Assembly (NCBI RefSeq): GCF_000015725.1
Contig: NC_008825.1
Location: 186,001-250,000, forward strand
Reading direction: 5' to 3'
Source: Methylibium petroleiphilum PM1
GTDB lineage: Bacteria > Pseudomonadota > Gammaproteobacteria > Burkholderiales > Burkholderiaceae_C
Length of the DNA: 64,000 nucleotides
Positions 30,440 through 41,594 of the stretch are shown piece after piece; the stretch's first letter is position 1, and every line of letters begins with the position of its first letter. The position numbers and the translations under genes were made by a program. The notes beneath the pieces were generated by a model, which searched no databases, was not told the DNA's origin, and saw nothing but the letters and a program-made list of their open reading frames with translations.

Positions 30440-32884
30440 TTGCCGACCGCCGACCGCGCCGCGACCGTCCTGCCTCCACGGCGCGCCTGGGCCCTGCGCC
30501 CGGTCGCGGCGGCGGTCCTGATGACGACCGCAGGTGGCGGCGTGCTGATCGACGTCGCACGCGCGCAGTCAGGAGCCGAAGGCCCTGGACTGCAGGTGAG
30601 TCCCGAAAGCGGTGCGCGCTTCGGTCCACTCATCAAGGCCGACGACGGCGGCGGGCCGCTGGTGATCGAGGCTGATCGCCTGTCGGGCCGGCCTGACCTG
30701 GAAACTCTGGCCGAAGGTGCCGTCGAGTTCCGCCGCGGCCCCTTGCTCCTGAAGGCTGACCGGGTCGAGTACCAGCAGCAGAGCGACTTGGCGCGCGCCA
30801 CCGGCAACGTCGAGATCTCGCGCAACGGCAACATCTACCGTGGCCCCGAGGTGCAGCTGAAGGTCGACCGTTTCGAAGGCTACTTCCAGTCGCCGAGCTA
30901 CCACTTCGGCCGCACCAACGCTGGTGGGCAGGCCGACCGCTTCGACTTCCTCGACGAGAACCGGGGCATCGCCTACGGCGCCACCTACACCAGCTGTCCG
31001 GCGCCCGACCCGGCCTGGCTGCTGAGCACCGACCGCGTGCTGCTCGACACGGCGGCCGAGGAAGGCACGGCCGAGGGCGCGGTGCTGCGGTTCTATGGCG
31101 TGCCGATCCTGGCCGCGCCGACGCTGAGCTTCCCGCTGACCGAGAAACGCAAGTCTGGCTGGTTGCCGCCGAGCATCAAGCTCGACAACAAGAGCGGCTT
31201 CGAGCTCGGCGTGCCCTACTACTGGGACATCGCCCCGAACCGCGACGCGACCCTGACGCCGTCGGTCATGACGCGGCGCGGCGCGGCGCTCGACACCGAG
31301 TTCCGCTATCTCGAGCCGGGCTACCTGGGCCGCGTTCAGGCCTATGCGCTGCCCGACGACCAGGTCGCCAATCGCTCGCGCTGGGCCCTGAACCTCGGCC
31401 ATGAGGCACGCTGGGAAGGCGCGACGGTCGGTGAGATCGACTACGGCCTGGCGCTGCAGCGCACCTCGGACGACAACTTCTGGAAGGACTTCGCCGGCAC
31501 GCTGCCCAGCCTCACGCCGCGCCTGCTGCCGACCGATGCCTATGCGCGGCGCCGCTTCGATCACGGCTGGGGCGACACCGTGGCCTACACCCGCGTGCAG
31601 ACCTGGCAGGTGCTGCAGGATATCGACCCGGCCAGCCGCATCGTCTCGCCCTACCAGCGCGAGCCGCAGATCGGCCTGCGCCAGCGCGGCGCATCCGGCG
31701 GGCTCGAATGGCAGTGGGAGACCGAGGCGAACCGCTTCTCGAACGACGACCCCAGCCTGCAGACCGGCTCGCGCCTGCACGCCCTGGGCTCGCTGGCACG
31801 CCCCTGGTCGCCGACCGGTGCGCCCGGCTGGACGCTGACACCCCGGGTGTCGTTCAACGCGGCCAGCTACGACCTCGACCAGTCCCTGGCCGATGGCCGT
31901 CGGCGCGCGTCGCGTGTCATTCCGACGGTGTCGCTCGACAGCGCCTGGATCTTCGAACGCGACAGCACGGCCTTCGGGCGCGAACTGACGCAGACGCTGG
32001 AGCCGCGGCTGTTCTATGTCAACACGCCCTACCGCGACCAGACCGGCCTGCCAAACTTCGACAGCGCGGCCAACGACTTCAACTTCACGTCGATCTACTC
32101 CGACAACGTGTTCTCCGGCGTCGATCGCGTATCGGACGCGAACCAGGTGACTGCCGGCGTGACCACGCGCTTTCTCGACCGCACGACCGGCGCCGAGGCG
32201 CTGCGGCTGGGCATCGCGCAGCGCATGCTGCTGCGCACGCAGCGCATCACGGCCGACGGCACGCCGATCACGCAGCGCTGGTCCGACCTGCTGCTGCTGG
32301 GTTCGACCAACCTCGTGCGGAACTGGTACTTCGACAGCACCGTCCAGTACAACTCCGACACCAGCCGCGTCGCGCGTTCCATTTCGAGCGTGCGCTACTC
32401 GCCCGGACCCTTGCGCACCCTCAGCACCAGCTACCGCTACACGCGCAATGCCAGCGAACAGGTCGAGCTGGGCTGGCAATGGCCGCTCAACGCGCCGGCA
32501 CGCGAGCACGCCGCCGCCGTGCAGGCGCGCGACGCGCAGATGCTCGAGGACTTCGAGGGCCGCTCGCGGCTCGCGCCGCTGGCCGGCTGCCCGGGCGCCT
32601 GGTACACGGTGGGGCGCGTCAACTACAGCCGCCGCGACTCCCGCATCACCGATTCCATCGTCGGCTTCGAGTACGACTCGGGGTGCTGGATCGGCCGCAT
32701 CGTCGCCGAGCGCCTGTCCACCGGGCGCAGCCAGGCGACCACCCGGCTGCTGTTCCAGCTGGAGCTGATCGGCCTGTCGCGGCTCGGGTCCAACCCGTTG
32801 AAGGTGCTGAGGGAGAATGTGCCCGGTTACCGTTTGCTGCGCGACGACAGTCCGGTGGTCGCGCCGGCCCTCTCGACCCCCTGA
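30440..32884 (+). CDS. lptD: LPS-assembly outer membrane protein LptD
   Basis: This outer-membrane beta-barrel inserts lipopolysaccharide into the outer leaflet together with LptE. The start is uncertain: no in-frame ATG gives a normal signal peptide. TTG at 30440 (814 residues, signal ending near VARAQS) is preferred; GTG at 30362 would add 26 residues. After the signal come the periplasmic jellyroll (ADRVEYQQQSDLARATGNVE) and the long barrel. The mature protein has only three cysteines (TYTSCPAP, LAGCPGAW, SGCWIG), against four in E. coli. The lptE gene is at 48868. Confidence 0.93.
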   Translation: MPTADRAATVLPPRRAWALRPVAAAVLMTTAGGGVLIDVARAQSGAEGPGLQVSPESGARFGPLIKADDGGGPLVIEADRLSGRPDLETLAEGAVEFRRGPLLLKADRVEYQQQSDLARATGNVEISRNGNIYRGPEVQLKVDRFEGYFQSPSYHFGRTNAGGQADRFDFLDENRGIAYGATYTSCPAPDPAWLLSTDRVLLDTAAEEGTAEGAVLRFYGVPILAAPTLSFPLTEKRKSGWLPPSIKLDNKSGFELGVPYYWDIAPNRDATLTPSVMTRRGAALDTEFRYLEPGYLGRVQAYALPDDQVANRSRWALNLGHEARWEGATVGEIDYGLALQRTSDDNFWKDFAGTLPSLTPRLLPTDAYARRRFDHGWGDTVAYTRVQTWQVLQDIDPASRIVSPYQREPQIGLRQRGASGGLEWQWETEANRFSNDDPSLQTGSRLHALGSLARPWSPTGAPGWTLTPRVSFNAASYDLDQSLADGRRRASRVIPTVSLDSAWIFERDSTAFGRELTQTLEPRLFYVNTPYRDQTGLPNFDSAANDFNFTSIYSDNVFSGVDRVSDANQVTAGVTTRFLDRTTGAEALRLGIAQRMLLRTQRITADGTPITQRWSDLLLLGSTNLVRNWYFDSTVQYNSDTSRVARSISSVRYSPGPLRTLSTSYRYTRNASEQVELGWQWPLNAPAREHAAAVQARDAQMLEDFEGRSRLAPLAGCPGAWYTVGRVNYSRRDSRITDSIVGFEYDSGCWIGRIVAERLSTGRSQATTRLLFQLELIGLSRLGSNPLKVLRENVPGYRLLRDDSPVVAPALSTP

Positions 32885-32897
32885 GCTGCTGTCATCG

Positions 32898-34211
32898 ATG
32901 TTGCCGAAGTCTTCTCCCCCTTGCGCCAGAGGGCTGCTGCTCGCGCTGCTCTGCAGCCTCTTCGTCGCGAACGCGGTCGCGCAGCCGTCGCCGGTCCGCT
33001 CGGCCGACTACATCGTCGCGATCGTCGACCGGGAACTGGTCACCAATGCAGAAGTCCAGCAGCGGCTGGCTGCGCTGCGGCGCGAGGCGGCTCAGAGTGG
33101 GCAGGCACTACCGCCTGACGACGAATTGCGCCGCCGCATGCTCGACACCCTGATCGACGAACGCGCCCAGCTCAGTGCGGCCCGCGAAAGCGGCGTGCGC
33201 ATCGACGAGGCCGAGCTCGACCGCACCGTCGGCAACGTCGCCGCGCAGAACCGCATCACGCTGGCGCAGCTGCGCGAGCGCCTGCAGCGCGACGGCATCG
33301 AGTTCTCGCGCTTTCGCAGCAACCTGCGGGATCAGTTGCTGCTCGAGCGGGTGCGAGAACGCGAGGTCCAGTCGCGCATCAAGATCAGCGACAGCGAGGT
33401 CGAGACCCTGCTGGCCAGTCGTGCCAGCGGCGTGGCCCCGCCGCAGTTCAATGTCGCGCAGCTGCTGATCGGCGTGCCCGAGGGCGCCGGCGAGGCCGAG
33501 CTGGCGCAGCGCCGCGTGCTCGCCGAACAGGCTCTGCAGCGTGCCCGCGGGGGCGAGGACTTTGCGCGTCTCGTCAACGAGCTGTCGACCGGGTCGAAGG
33601 AGCAGGGTGGGGCCCTGGGCCTGCGCACGCTCGATCGGCTGCCCGACCTGTTTGCTGACGCGGTGCGCGATCTGCGCGGCGGCGCCATCGTGCCGCAGGT
33701 GTTGCAGTCGGGCGCCGGCTTTCATGTGCTGAAGGTGGTGGAGCGGCGCGATGGCGGCATGATGGTGCCGCAGACGCGCGCTCGCCACATCCTGCTGCGG
33801 ACCTCGGCACAACTGACGCAGTCGGCCGCCGTGGCCCGGCTGGCGGAGTTCAAGCAGCAGGTCGACAGCGGCAAGGCCAGCTTCGCCCAGCTCGCCCGCG
33901 AGAACTCCGAGGACGGCAGCGCGGCCCAGGGCGGCGAACTCGGCTGGGCCTCGCCGGGCCAGTTCGTGCCGGAGTTCGAGGAGGCCATGAAGGCACTCGG
34001 CATCAACCAGGTGTCGGATCCGGTGGTCTCGCGGTTTGGCGTGCACCTGATCCAGGTGCTGGAGCGTCGCAGCGTCCCGGTCGACCGGAAGCAGCAGCGC
34101 GAGATCGCGCGCAATGTCCTGCGCGAGCAGAAGTTCGAGAGTGCCTACCAGGAGTGGGCGCGCGATGTGCGGGCCCGCGCCTACGTGGAGATGAGGGAGC
34201 CTCCGCAGTGA
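32898..34211 (+). CDS. surA: Periplasmic chaperone and peptidyl-prolyl isomerase SurA
   Basis: A 437-residue periplasmic chaperone for outer-membrane proteins. A Sec signal peptide (cleavage near VANAVA-QPS, about residue 28) is followed by the N-terminal chaperone domain ([15 protein letters not shown]) and two parvulin domains (about 180-280 and 290-395), the second with the clear motifs [26 protein letters not shown] and [12 protein letters not shown]. It starts 13 bases after lptD, the widespread lptD-surA arrangement; LptD is also a main SurA client. Confidence 0.96.
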   Translation: MLPKSSPPCARGLLLALLCSLFVANAVAQPSPVRSADYIVAIVDRELVTNAEVQQRLAALRREAAQSGQALPPDDELRRRMLDTLIDERAQLSAARESGVRIDEAELDRTVGNVAAQNRITLAQLRERLQRDGIEFSRFRSNLRDQLLLERVREREVQSRIKISDSEVETLLASRASGVAPPQFNVAQLLIGVPEGAGEAELAQRRVLAEQALQRARGGEDFARLVNELSTGSKEQGGALGLRTLDRLPDLFADAVRDLRGGAIVPQVLQSGAGFHVLKVVERRDGGMMVPQTRARHILLRTSAQLTQSAAVARLAEFKQQVDSGKASFAQLARENSEDGSAAQGGELGWASPGQFVPEFEEAMKALGINQVSDPVVSRFGVHLIQVLERRSVPVDRKQQREIARNVLREQKFESAYQEWARDVRARAYVEMREPPQ

Positions 34212-34245
34212 GCGTGAGGTCGGTGACAGTGGCCCCGCGGCAGGC

Positions 34246-35016
34246 GTGAAGCACATCGCCCGCAAGCGCTTCGGCCAGCATTTCCTGTCCGATGCGGCGG
34301 TGGTCGATGCGATCGTCGGCCTGATCGACCCGCGACCCGGGCAGGCCCTGGTCGAGATCGGCCCGGGTCTGGGCGCGATGACCGATCCGCTGGTGGCGCG
34401 CTGCGAACACCTCACCGTCGTCGAGCTCGACCGCGACCTGGCCGCCCGGCTGCGGCGGCGGGCCGAGCTGCAGGTGATCGAGTCCGACGTGCTGCGGGTG
34501 GACTTTGCCGCGCTGGCCATGGCCTCGGCGGGCCGGCTGCGGATCGTCGGGAATTTGCCCTACAACATCTCGACCCCCATCCTCTTTCATCTGCTGCCGG
34601 CCGCGGCGCAGGTCGAGGACCAGCACTTCATGCTGCAGAAGGAGGTTGTCGAACGCATGGCCGCCGCCCCGTGCAGCAAGGACTACGGACGGCTCAGCGT
34701 GATGCTGCAGTGGCGCTATGACATCGAGTCGGTGCTCGACGTGCCGCCCGAGGCTTTCGAACCCCCGCCGCGCGTGAACTCGGCGGTGGTCCGCATGCTG
34801 CCGTTCCCGGCACCGCCTGCGGTCGACGCCGCGCTGCTCGGCGAGCTGGTGGCGACGGCGTTCTCGCAGCGTCGCAAGTTGCTGCGACACACGCTGGGAA
34901 AGTGGCTCGACGCGCGCGAGTTCAGCGGGACCTTCGACACCCAGCGCCGCGCCGAGGAAGTGCCGGTGGCCGATTACCTGGCCCTGGCCCTGGCGCTGAC
35001 GCCCGGCGAGCGCTGA
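34246..35016 (+). CDS. rsmA: 16S rRNA dimethyladenosine transferase
   Basis: A 256-residue enzyme that dimethylates A1518 and A1519 in 16S r[11 protein letters not shown] is at residues 9-16, the SAM-binding [10 protein letters not shown] at 37-46, and the catalytic NLPYNIS at 103-109. It starts with GTG, 34 bases after surA. The pdxA gene that separates surA and rsmA in enterobacteria is absent. Confidence 0.96.
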   Translation: MKHIARKRFGQHFLSDAAVVDAIVGLIDPRPGQALVEIGPGLGAMTDPLVARCEHLTVVELDRDLAARLRRRAELQVIESDVLRVDFAALAMASAGRLRIVGNLPYNISTPILFHLLPAAAQVEDQHFMLQKEVVERMAAAPCSKDYGRLSVMLQWRYDIESVLDVPPEAFEPPPRVNSAVVRMLPFPAPPAVDAALLGELVATAFSQRRKLLRHTLGKWLDAREFSGTFDTQRRAEEVPVADYLALALALTPGER

Positions 35017-35019
35017 AAC

Positions 35020-35047
35020 GACAACGGACCCCTCAGGGCCCGTTGTC
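35020..35047. terminator. Hairpin after rsmA
   Basis: Arms GACAACGG / CCGTTGTC, one A-C mismatch, then CCC/GGG around a CTCA loop. There is no T tract on the plus strand, so termination may be weak or factor-assisted. It lies between convergent rsmA and the small minus-strand ORF at 35184. Confidence 0.55.
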
Positions 35048-35070
35048 AGTGTCGACCGCGTCCGAGATCG

Positions 35071-35184
35071 TCAGGCCGCGACCAGCCACCCCGCCGTGTC
35101 GAACGCGCTGCTCATGAACGGCAGTTGCACACTGATCACGCCGGCCGGCGTCTTGGCCGGCTTCGCGTCGTTCTGGGCTTCCAT
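35071..35184 (-). CDS. Small ORF, 37 residues, downstream of barstar
   Basis: A short reading frame starting MEAQNDAKPAKTPAG and ending AFDTAGWLVAA. It has a strong ribosome site (GGGAG, 8 bases before the ATG) and begins 35 bases after the barstar gene, on the same strand. The first third is hydrophilic and the rest mildly hydrophobic. I do not recognise it, and it is too short to prove by sequence alone. It could be a third component of the RNase/inhibitor locus or an unrelated small protein. Confidence 0.45.
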   Translation of the reverse strand: MEAQNDAKPAKTPAGVISVQLPFMSSAFDTAGWLVAA

Positions 35185-35219
35185 CGCCCGCTCTCCCTGC
35201 CCGATGTCCGGGGAGCGGG

Positions 35220-35618
35220 CTACTGAAAAGAATAGAAGCACCTGAAGGGTATCTTGCGTTCCCCCCAGAAGTCGGCGGCGTCGCGGAACACGTCGAGCAG
35301 CTGCTCGCGGGCCTCGCGATCAAACTTGGCGTTGTCGGGCAGCTGTTCCAGCACCACCACGAAGCCCGGCTGGCTGCCCGACTTGTGTACCAGGTCGGTC
35401 ATGCAGTCGAACAGTGCATCGAGGTTCTTGCCGAAATGCGTCGGGAACAGGAAGGCTTCGGCAATACCCTCCAGGACTTCCTGCTTGGACTGGGCCGATC
35501 CCAGATTGGCGTACAGGAAATGCTGGCCGAGGTCTTGCGCGGCAAGCTGCAGATCTTCCACGCGGAATGCGCGGATGGCCTGCACGATGTTGGGACGGAC
35601 GGTGTGCAAAGGCATCAT
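35220..35618 (-). CDS. Barstar-family RNase inhibitor
   Basis: A 132-residue cytosolic protein of the barstar family. The region FLFPTHFGKNLDALFDCMTD (about residues 56-75) corresponds to the barstar helix and loop that plug the active site of barnase-type RNases, and the C-terminal strand KIPFRCFYSF closes the domain. It starts 37 bases downstream of the RNase gene on the same strand and is thus the immunity partner of that enzyme. The start is the first of two consecutive ATG codons. Confidence 0.92.
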   Translation of the reverse strand: MMPLHTVRPNIVQAIRAFRVEDLQLAAQDLGQHFLYANLGSAQSKQEVLEGIAEAFLFPTHFGKNLDALFDCMTDLVHKSGSQPGFVVVLEQLPDNAKFDREAREQLLDVFRDAADFWGERKIPFRCFYSFQ

Positions 35619-35655
35619 GGTCGAAATCCCCCTCGTTCCTTGTTGGTGGTAGGGC

Positions 35656-36072
35656 TCACTGCGCGATGAGGCGGAAGCTCGCGTAATGATCGTCGGTGTA
35701 GTAGCAGGCTTCGGGCGCGGTGGCTTGCTGGCCTCCGCACACGATCCTCCGGGCCCCCCGATCGCGGGACCCTGGTGTTTGCACCGTGTACTCGCGGTAG
35801 TAGCCGCGCGGATGGCGCGGGAGCAGACGCTCCCGGTTGCCGAACACGATGCCGTCTTTCGAGTACGGGAAGGGACCGCCGGCGTGGATCAGCCGTTGGG
35901 CCGTCTGCGCCTCGACAGGTAGTGAGGACAAGCTCACTACCGCTCTCGGCGCCGAGTCCTTCGCCTGTGTCACGAATCCGATGGATGCCGCTCCGACCGA
36001 CGCTGCCGCAAGCAAGGCAACGGCAACCAGCCGCCAAGCAGATCCCCGGTGTGACCGACCGGTGAAGACCAC
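35656..36072 (-). CDS. Secreted barnase/RNase Sa-type ribonuclease
   Basis: A 138-residue guanyl-specific ribonuclease of the N1/T1/barnase family. A basic N-terminus and one hydrophobic segment (about 14-34) form a signal peptide or anchor. The enzyme core contains GGPFPYSKDGIVFGNRE, the general base Glu94 in YREYTV, an arginine pair (Arg108/109) and the general acid His129 in DDHYASFRLI, so the active site is complete. Cys112 and Cys123 could form a disulfide. The GTG start follows an AGGGA ribosome site. It is encoded directly upstream of its barstar inhibitor. Confidence 0.9.
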   Translation of the reverse strand: MVFTGRSHRGSAWRLVAVALLAAASVGAASIGFVTQAKDSAPRAVVSLSSLPVEAQTAQRLIHAGGPFPYSKDGIVFGNRERLLPRHPRGYYREYTVQTPGSRDRGARRIVCGGQQATAPEACYYTDDHYASFRLIAQ

Positions 36073-36141
36073 GGGTTATCCCTGAAATTCGAAGCCCAGA
36101 TGGTACTGAATTGGGGCCGATACCTCAAGGGCCTGCCTCAA

Positions 36142-36190
36142 ATTTCAGCAGCGTCTAGGGGGAAATCAAGATTTGTTTGTGTGTACAAAC
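36142..36190 (-). promoter_or_regulatory. Candidate promoter and palindrome of the RNase gene
   Basis: On the minus strand, TTGATT (36169-36164) is followed after 16 bases by TGAAAT (36147-36142). Immediately upstream is the palindrome GTTTGT-GTGT-ACAAAC (36175-36190), a possible operator. The hexamers match consensus only 4 of 6 each. The 36073-36299 stretch around it is AT-richer than the flanking genes and holds no convincing gene. Confidence 0.35.
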
Positions 36191-36299
36191 TTCTTGAAAT
36201 GGTCTTGAATATCGGAAAACTTGACGACTTTCTCGCCGCTGACTTGTGGGGTGCCCGCCGCCGTGGGTCCGGGGAGGGCGGCGCAAGGGTCGACGGCGC

Positions 36300-38594
<2,295 letters not shown>

Positions 38595-38726
38595 GGTCTG
38601 GCTTTCCGTGTTGGGAGGCGCACCGCACGAGGGGCAGCGGGCCGGGTCGACGATTGTAAGAAGACCCCCTTTTGCGGCCAGAGCGGCTTGCGCAGGGCAG
38701 TGTTGCAAATCCCGGAGGTAACGGCC

Positions 38727-40853
38727 ATGCGCGAAACTGCTTACCTCTTTCGCTTGCGAGCTCTCGATACTGAGGCTATGGCCGATGTCGATGCCCCCGT
38801 CGTGCCCACGCCGCTCGCTTCACGCTGGCGGCGACTGTTGCCGTGGGCGCTGCTCGTGCTATTGCTGGGCGTGGCCCAGACACTGCTGCTGGCACTGACG
38901 GTGCAGCACGAGAACAACCGCGAGCAGGAGCGAGTGGAGATGGCCGCCGCCTCGGCCGCGGCCAACGTGCGGCAGCTGCTCCTGCGCGACGTGCAGAGTC
39001 TGCAGGCCCTGCTGTGGAACGATCCGCAACCCGCCCAATGGCGCTCCGACGCGGCCGACCTGCTGCGTGCGCGGCGCGAGATGCTGCGCATCGAATGGCG
39101 CAGTGGCGCCAACGTGATCGAGACGGCCGCCGATTCGCCCTACGGTGGGCCGCTGTTCGTCAGCCTGGCGCGCAGTGACCTCGATCTGGACACGCAGGCC
39201 GCGTGTGCCGACGCGCAGCGGCTGGCGGCGCCGGCCTGGTCACGCAGCTACTTCGTGCCTCAGCCCGGCGGACTCGGGGTCGAGGTGATCGACGTCTGCC
39301 TGCCGATCGGTCCGAATGGCGAGCGCGGCGCGATGGTGGCCACGCTGGCGCTCGGCGGGGTGATCGACGAAGCCGTCGCGCCTGAACTGGCGCGCAGCCA
39401 CGAGCTGTCGTTCGTCGAAGGTGACGGTACGCGCCTGGCGCGCGGAGGGCTGACGCGCGGAGCCGGCATCTATGTCACCGAGCGCCTGGTCAACCTGTCG
39501 AGCCTCACGCTGGCGTTGCGGCTCGACAGCGCGGCCGGCGCGCCGCGACTGATCCCCAACGTGGCGACCTCGCTGGTGCTCGGCCTCTCGCTTGCGCTGG
39601 CGGCGGTGGTGGCGTTGCTGGCGCGCGACGTGCGTCGCCGCGCGGCGGCGGAGCAGCGTCTCGGTGAGGAACTGACGCTGCGACGCGCGATGGAGGACTC
39701 GCTGGTGACCGGCCTGCGCGCGCGTGACCGGCAGGGCCGCGTCACCTACGTCAATCCGGCCTTCTGCAAGATGGTGGGCTTCAGTGCCGAGCAGCTGGTC
39801 GGGCAGACCACACCGCCCTACTGGCCGCCCGAGATGCTCAGCGCCTACGAGGCGCGCCAGGTGCAGCGCATGGCGCAGGGCGTGCCGGCGCACGAGTCGC
39901 GCGACGGATTCGAGACCACTTTCATGCGCGCTGGCGGTGAGCGCTTCCCGGTGCTGATCTTCGAGGCGCCGCTGGTGGGTCCCGACGGGCTGCAGAGCGG
40001 CTGGATGAGTGCGGTGCTCGATCTCAGCGCGCAGCGCCGCGTCGAGGAGCGCGCGCGCCAGCAGCAGGAGCAGCTGCAGGCCACCGCCCGGCTTGCCAGC
40101 GTCGGCGAGATGGCCTCGCTGCTGAGCCACGAGCTCAATCAGCCGCTCGCGGCCATTGCCAGTTACGCGACCGGCTCGCTGAACCTGATCGACGATGCCG
40201 GCGAGCGACCCGATCCGCCGAGCTTGGCGATGATCCGCGAGGCCACGCAGCACATCGCCGAGCAGGCCGAGCGCGCCGGCCGCGTCATCCGCAGCGTGCA
40301 CGACTTCGTGCGTCGCCGCGAGCAGAGCCGCGAGAGCCTGAGCTGCGACCAGCTCGTGGAGGCGGTGATGCCGCTGCTGCGCCTGCAGGCGCGCAAGTGC
40401 GGCGCGCGCATCGAGTTCGAGTTCGGCAGCCCGCCACCGCGTGTCGTGTGCGACCGCACGATGGTCGAGCAGGTGCTGCTCAACCTGACCCGTAACGCGC
40501 TGCAGGCAATGGTGGGCGAGCCGGCGGAGCGCCGCGTGGTGCGGCTCGGCGCCCGCACCCACGGCGCCTGGGTGCGGCTGAGCGTGACCGATCACGGCCC
40601 CGGCATCGAGCCCGAGGTCGCAGCCCGGCTGTTCACGCCCTTCTTCACCACCAAGGCCGAAGGGATGGGGCTGGGCCTGAGCCTGTGCCGGACGGTCGTC
40701 GAGCAGCACGGCGGGGCGCTCGACTTCACGACGCTGCGCGACGGCGAGGGCCGCGTGCGCGGCACCTGTTTCGAGTTCACACTTCCGGCTGCCGGGCCCG
40801 CTTCCTCCCCGGCGGCAGCCCCTCCGGGCGTTCTCGATGGAGTCTCTGCATGA
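38727..40853 (+). CDS. Membrane sensor histidine kinase, DctS-like
   Basis: A 708-residue sensor: TM1 about 37-58, periplasmic sensing domain about 60-275, TM2 about 277-299, a PAS domain (about 320-440), then the phosphoacceptor His468 in LLSHELNQPLAAIASY and an ATPase domain with NLTRNALQAM, DHGPGIEP and FFTTKAEGMGLGLSL. The layout and H-box type match DctS of Rhodobacter and FixL-type kinases. An almost perfect ribosome site, GGAGGT, lies 7 bases before the ATG. The gene overlaps its response regulator by ATGA. The signal is probably a C4-dicarboxylate, judging from the neighbour maeB; no dctPQM transporter is visible here. Confidence 0.88.
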   Translation: MRETAYLFRLRALDTEAMADVDAPVVPTPLASRWRRLLPWALLVLLLGVAQTLLLALTVQHENNREQERVEMAAASAAANVRQLLLRDVQSLQALLWNDPQPAQWRSDAADLLRARREMLRIEWRSGANVIETAADSPYGGPLFVSLARSDLDLDTQAACADAQRLAAPAWSRSYFVPQPGGLGVEVIDVCLPIGPNGERGAMVATLALGGVIDEAVAPELARSHELSFVEGDGTRLARGGLTRGAGIYVTERLVNLSSLTLALRLDSAAGAPRLIPNVATSLVLGLSLALAAVVALLARDVRRRAAAEQRLGEELTLRRAMEDSLVTGLRARDRQGRVTYVNPAFCKMVGFSAEQLVGQTTPPYWPPEMLSAYEARQVQRMAQGVPAHESRDGFETTFMRAGGERFPVLIFEAPLVGPDGLQSGWMSAVLDLSAQRRVEERARQQQEQLQATARLASVGEMASLLSHELNQPLAAIASYATGSLNLIDDAGERPDPPSLAMIREATQHIAEQAERAGRVIRSVHDFVRRREQSRESLSCDQLVEAVMPLLRLQARKCGARIEFEFGSPPPRVVCDRTMVEQVLLNLTRNALQAMVGEPAERRVVRLGARTHGAWVRLSVTDHGPGIEPEVAARLFTPFFTTKAEGMGLGLSLCRTVVEQHGGALDFTTLRDGEGRVRGTCFEFTLPAAGPASSPAAAPPGVLDGVSA

Positions 40854-41527
40854 GCCATGGCGTGCTGCCGGCCACCGCGCCGCTGGGTCTGCCGGTCGTC
40901 CACCTCGTGGACGACGAGGCGGTGGTGCGCAATGCGATCGCCTGGCTGTTGCGCACGCGCCGGCTGCTGGCCGAGCCGCACGAATCGGCCGAGGCTTTCG
41001 AGGCCATGCTCGCGGCGCGCGGTGACGCGATCCTCAATGCTCCCACCTGCGTTCTGCTCGACATGCGCATGCCCGGTGGCATGAGCGGGCTGCAGCTGTT
41101 CGAGCGGCTGATCGAGCAGCGCCTGCTGGCGGCGATGCCGGTCATCTTCCTCACCGGCCACGGTGACGTGGCTACCGCGGTCGCGGCGATTCAGCAGGGC
41201 GCGTTCGACTTCGTCGAGAAGCCGTTCTCCGACAACAGCCTGGTCGACCGCATCGAGCGGGCGCTGGCCGCCAGCCGCTCGACGCTCGAGGCGCGTCGCG
41301 CCGGCGCGCTGATGCGTCAGCGCCTGACCGAGCTCACCGAGCGCGAGCGCGAGGTGATGATGCTGGTGATCGACGGCCGCCCGAACAAGCTGATCGCGCA
41401 TGCACTCGACATCAGCGTGCGCACGGTCGAAGTGCACCGCGCGCGCGTTTTCGAGAAGATGGGCGTGAAGTCGGCCGTCGAACTGGCCAACGTGCTGCGC
41501 GAGCACGGCGCGCAGCGACCATCCTGA
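40850..41527 (+). CDS. Response regulator, FixJ/DctR type
   Basis: A 225-residue transcription factor: receiver domain with acidic Asp21/Asp22, phosphoacceptor Asp71 in LLDMRMPGG, FLTGHGD and VEKPFSD, then a LuxR/FixJ helix-turn-helix (about 165-215; LTEREREVMMLVIDGRPNKL, TVEVHRARVFEKM). It is the cognate partner of the kinase with which it overlaps. It belongs to the same class as R. capsulatus DctR. Likely targets are C4-dicarboxylate genes, including divergent maeB (inference). Confidence 0.9.
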   Translation: MSHGVLPATAPLGLPVVHLVDDEAVVRNAIAWLLRTRRLLAEPHESAEAFEAMLAARGDAILNAPTCVLLDMRMPGGMSGLQLFERLIEQRLLAAMPVIFLTGHGDVATAVAAIQQGAFDFVEKPFSDNSLVDRIERALAASRSTLEARRAGALMRQRLTELTEREREVMMLVIDGRPNKLIAHALDISVRTVEVHRARVFEKMGVKSAVELANVLREHGAQRPS

Positions 41528-41594
41528 ACCGGGCGCGGCCGCTGGCGTGGCGGCGCGGTGCGCGAGCGCCGAGGCCCGCGGCGACAATGCGGCC

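Noticed and set aside
32898-35016. Missing pdxA between surA and rsmA
   Set aside because: This gene order is variable among betaproteobacteria, so the absence is not informative.
35033-35323. 96-codon minus-strand frame overlapping the end of barstar
   Set aside because: It overlaps the barstar gene in another frame and lacks a ribosome site; the 37-codon frame at 35071-35184 has a better one.
36166-36299. Reading-frame tail ending KKFVHTNKS after maeB on the minus strand
   Set aside because: It looks protein-like but has no start codon outside maeB; kept only as a hint of a decayed gene.
38682-38726. Possible sigma-54 promoter upstream of the DctS-like kinase (GGC...TTGCAA)
   Set aside because: The spacing between the GG and GC elements does not fit the -24/-12 consensus.
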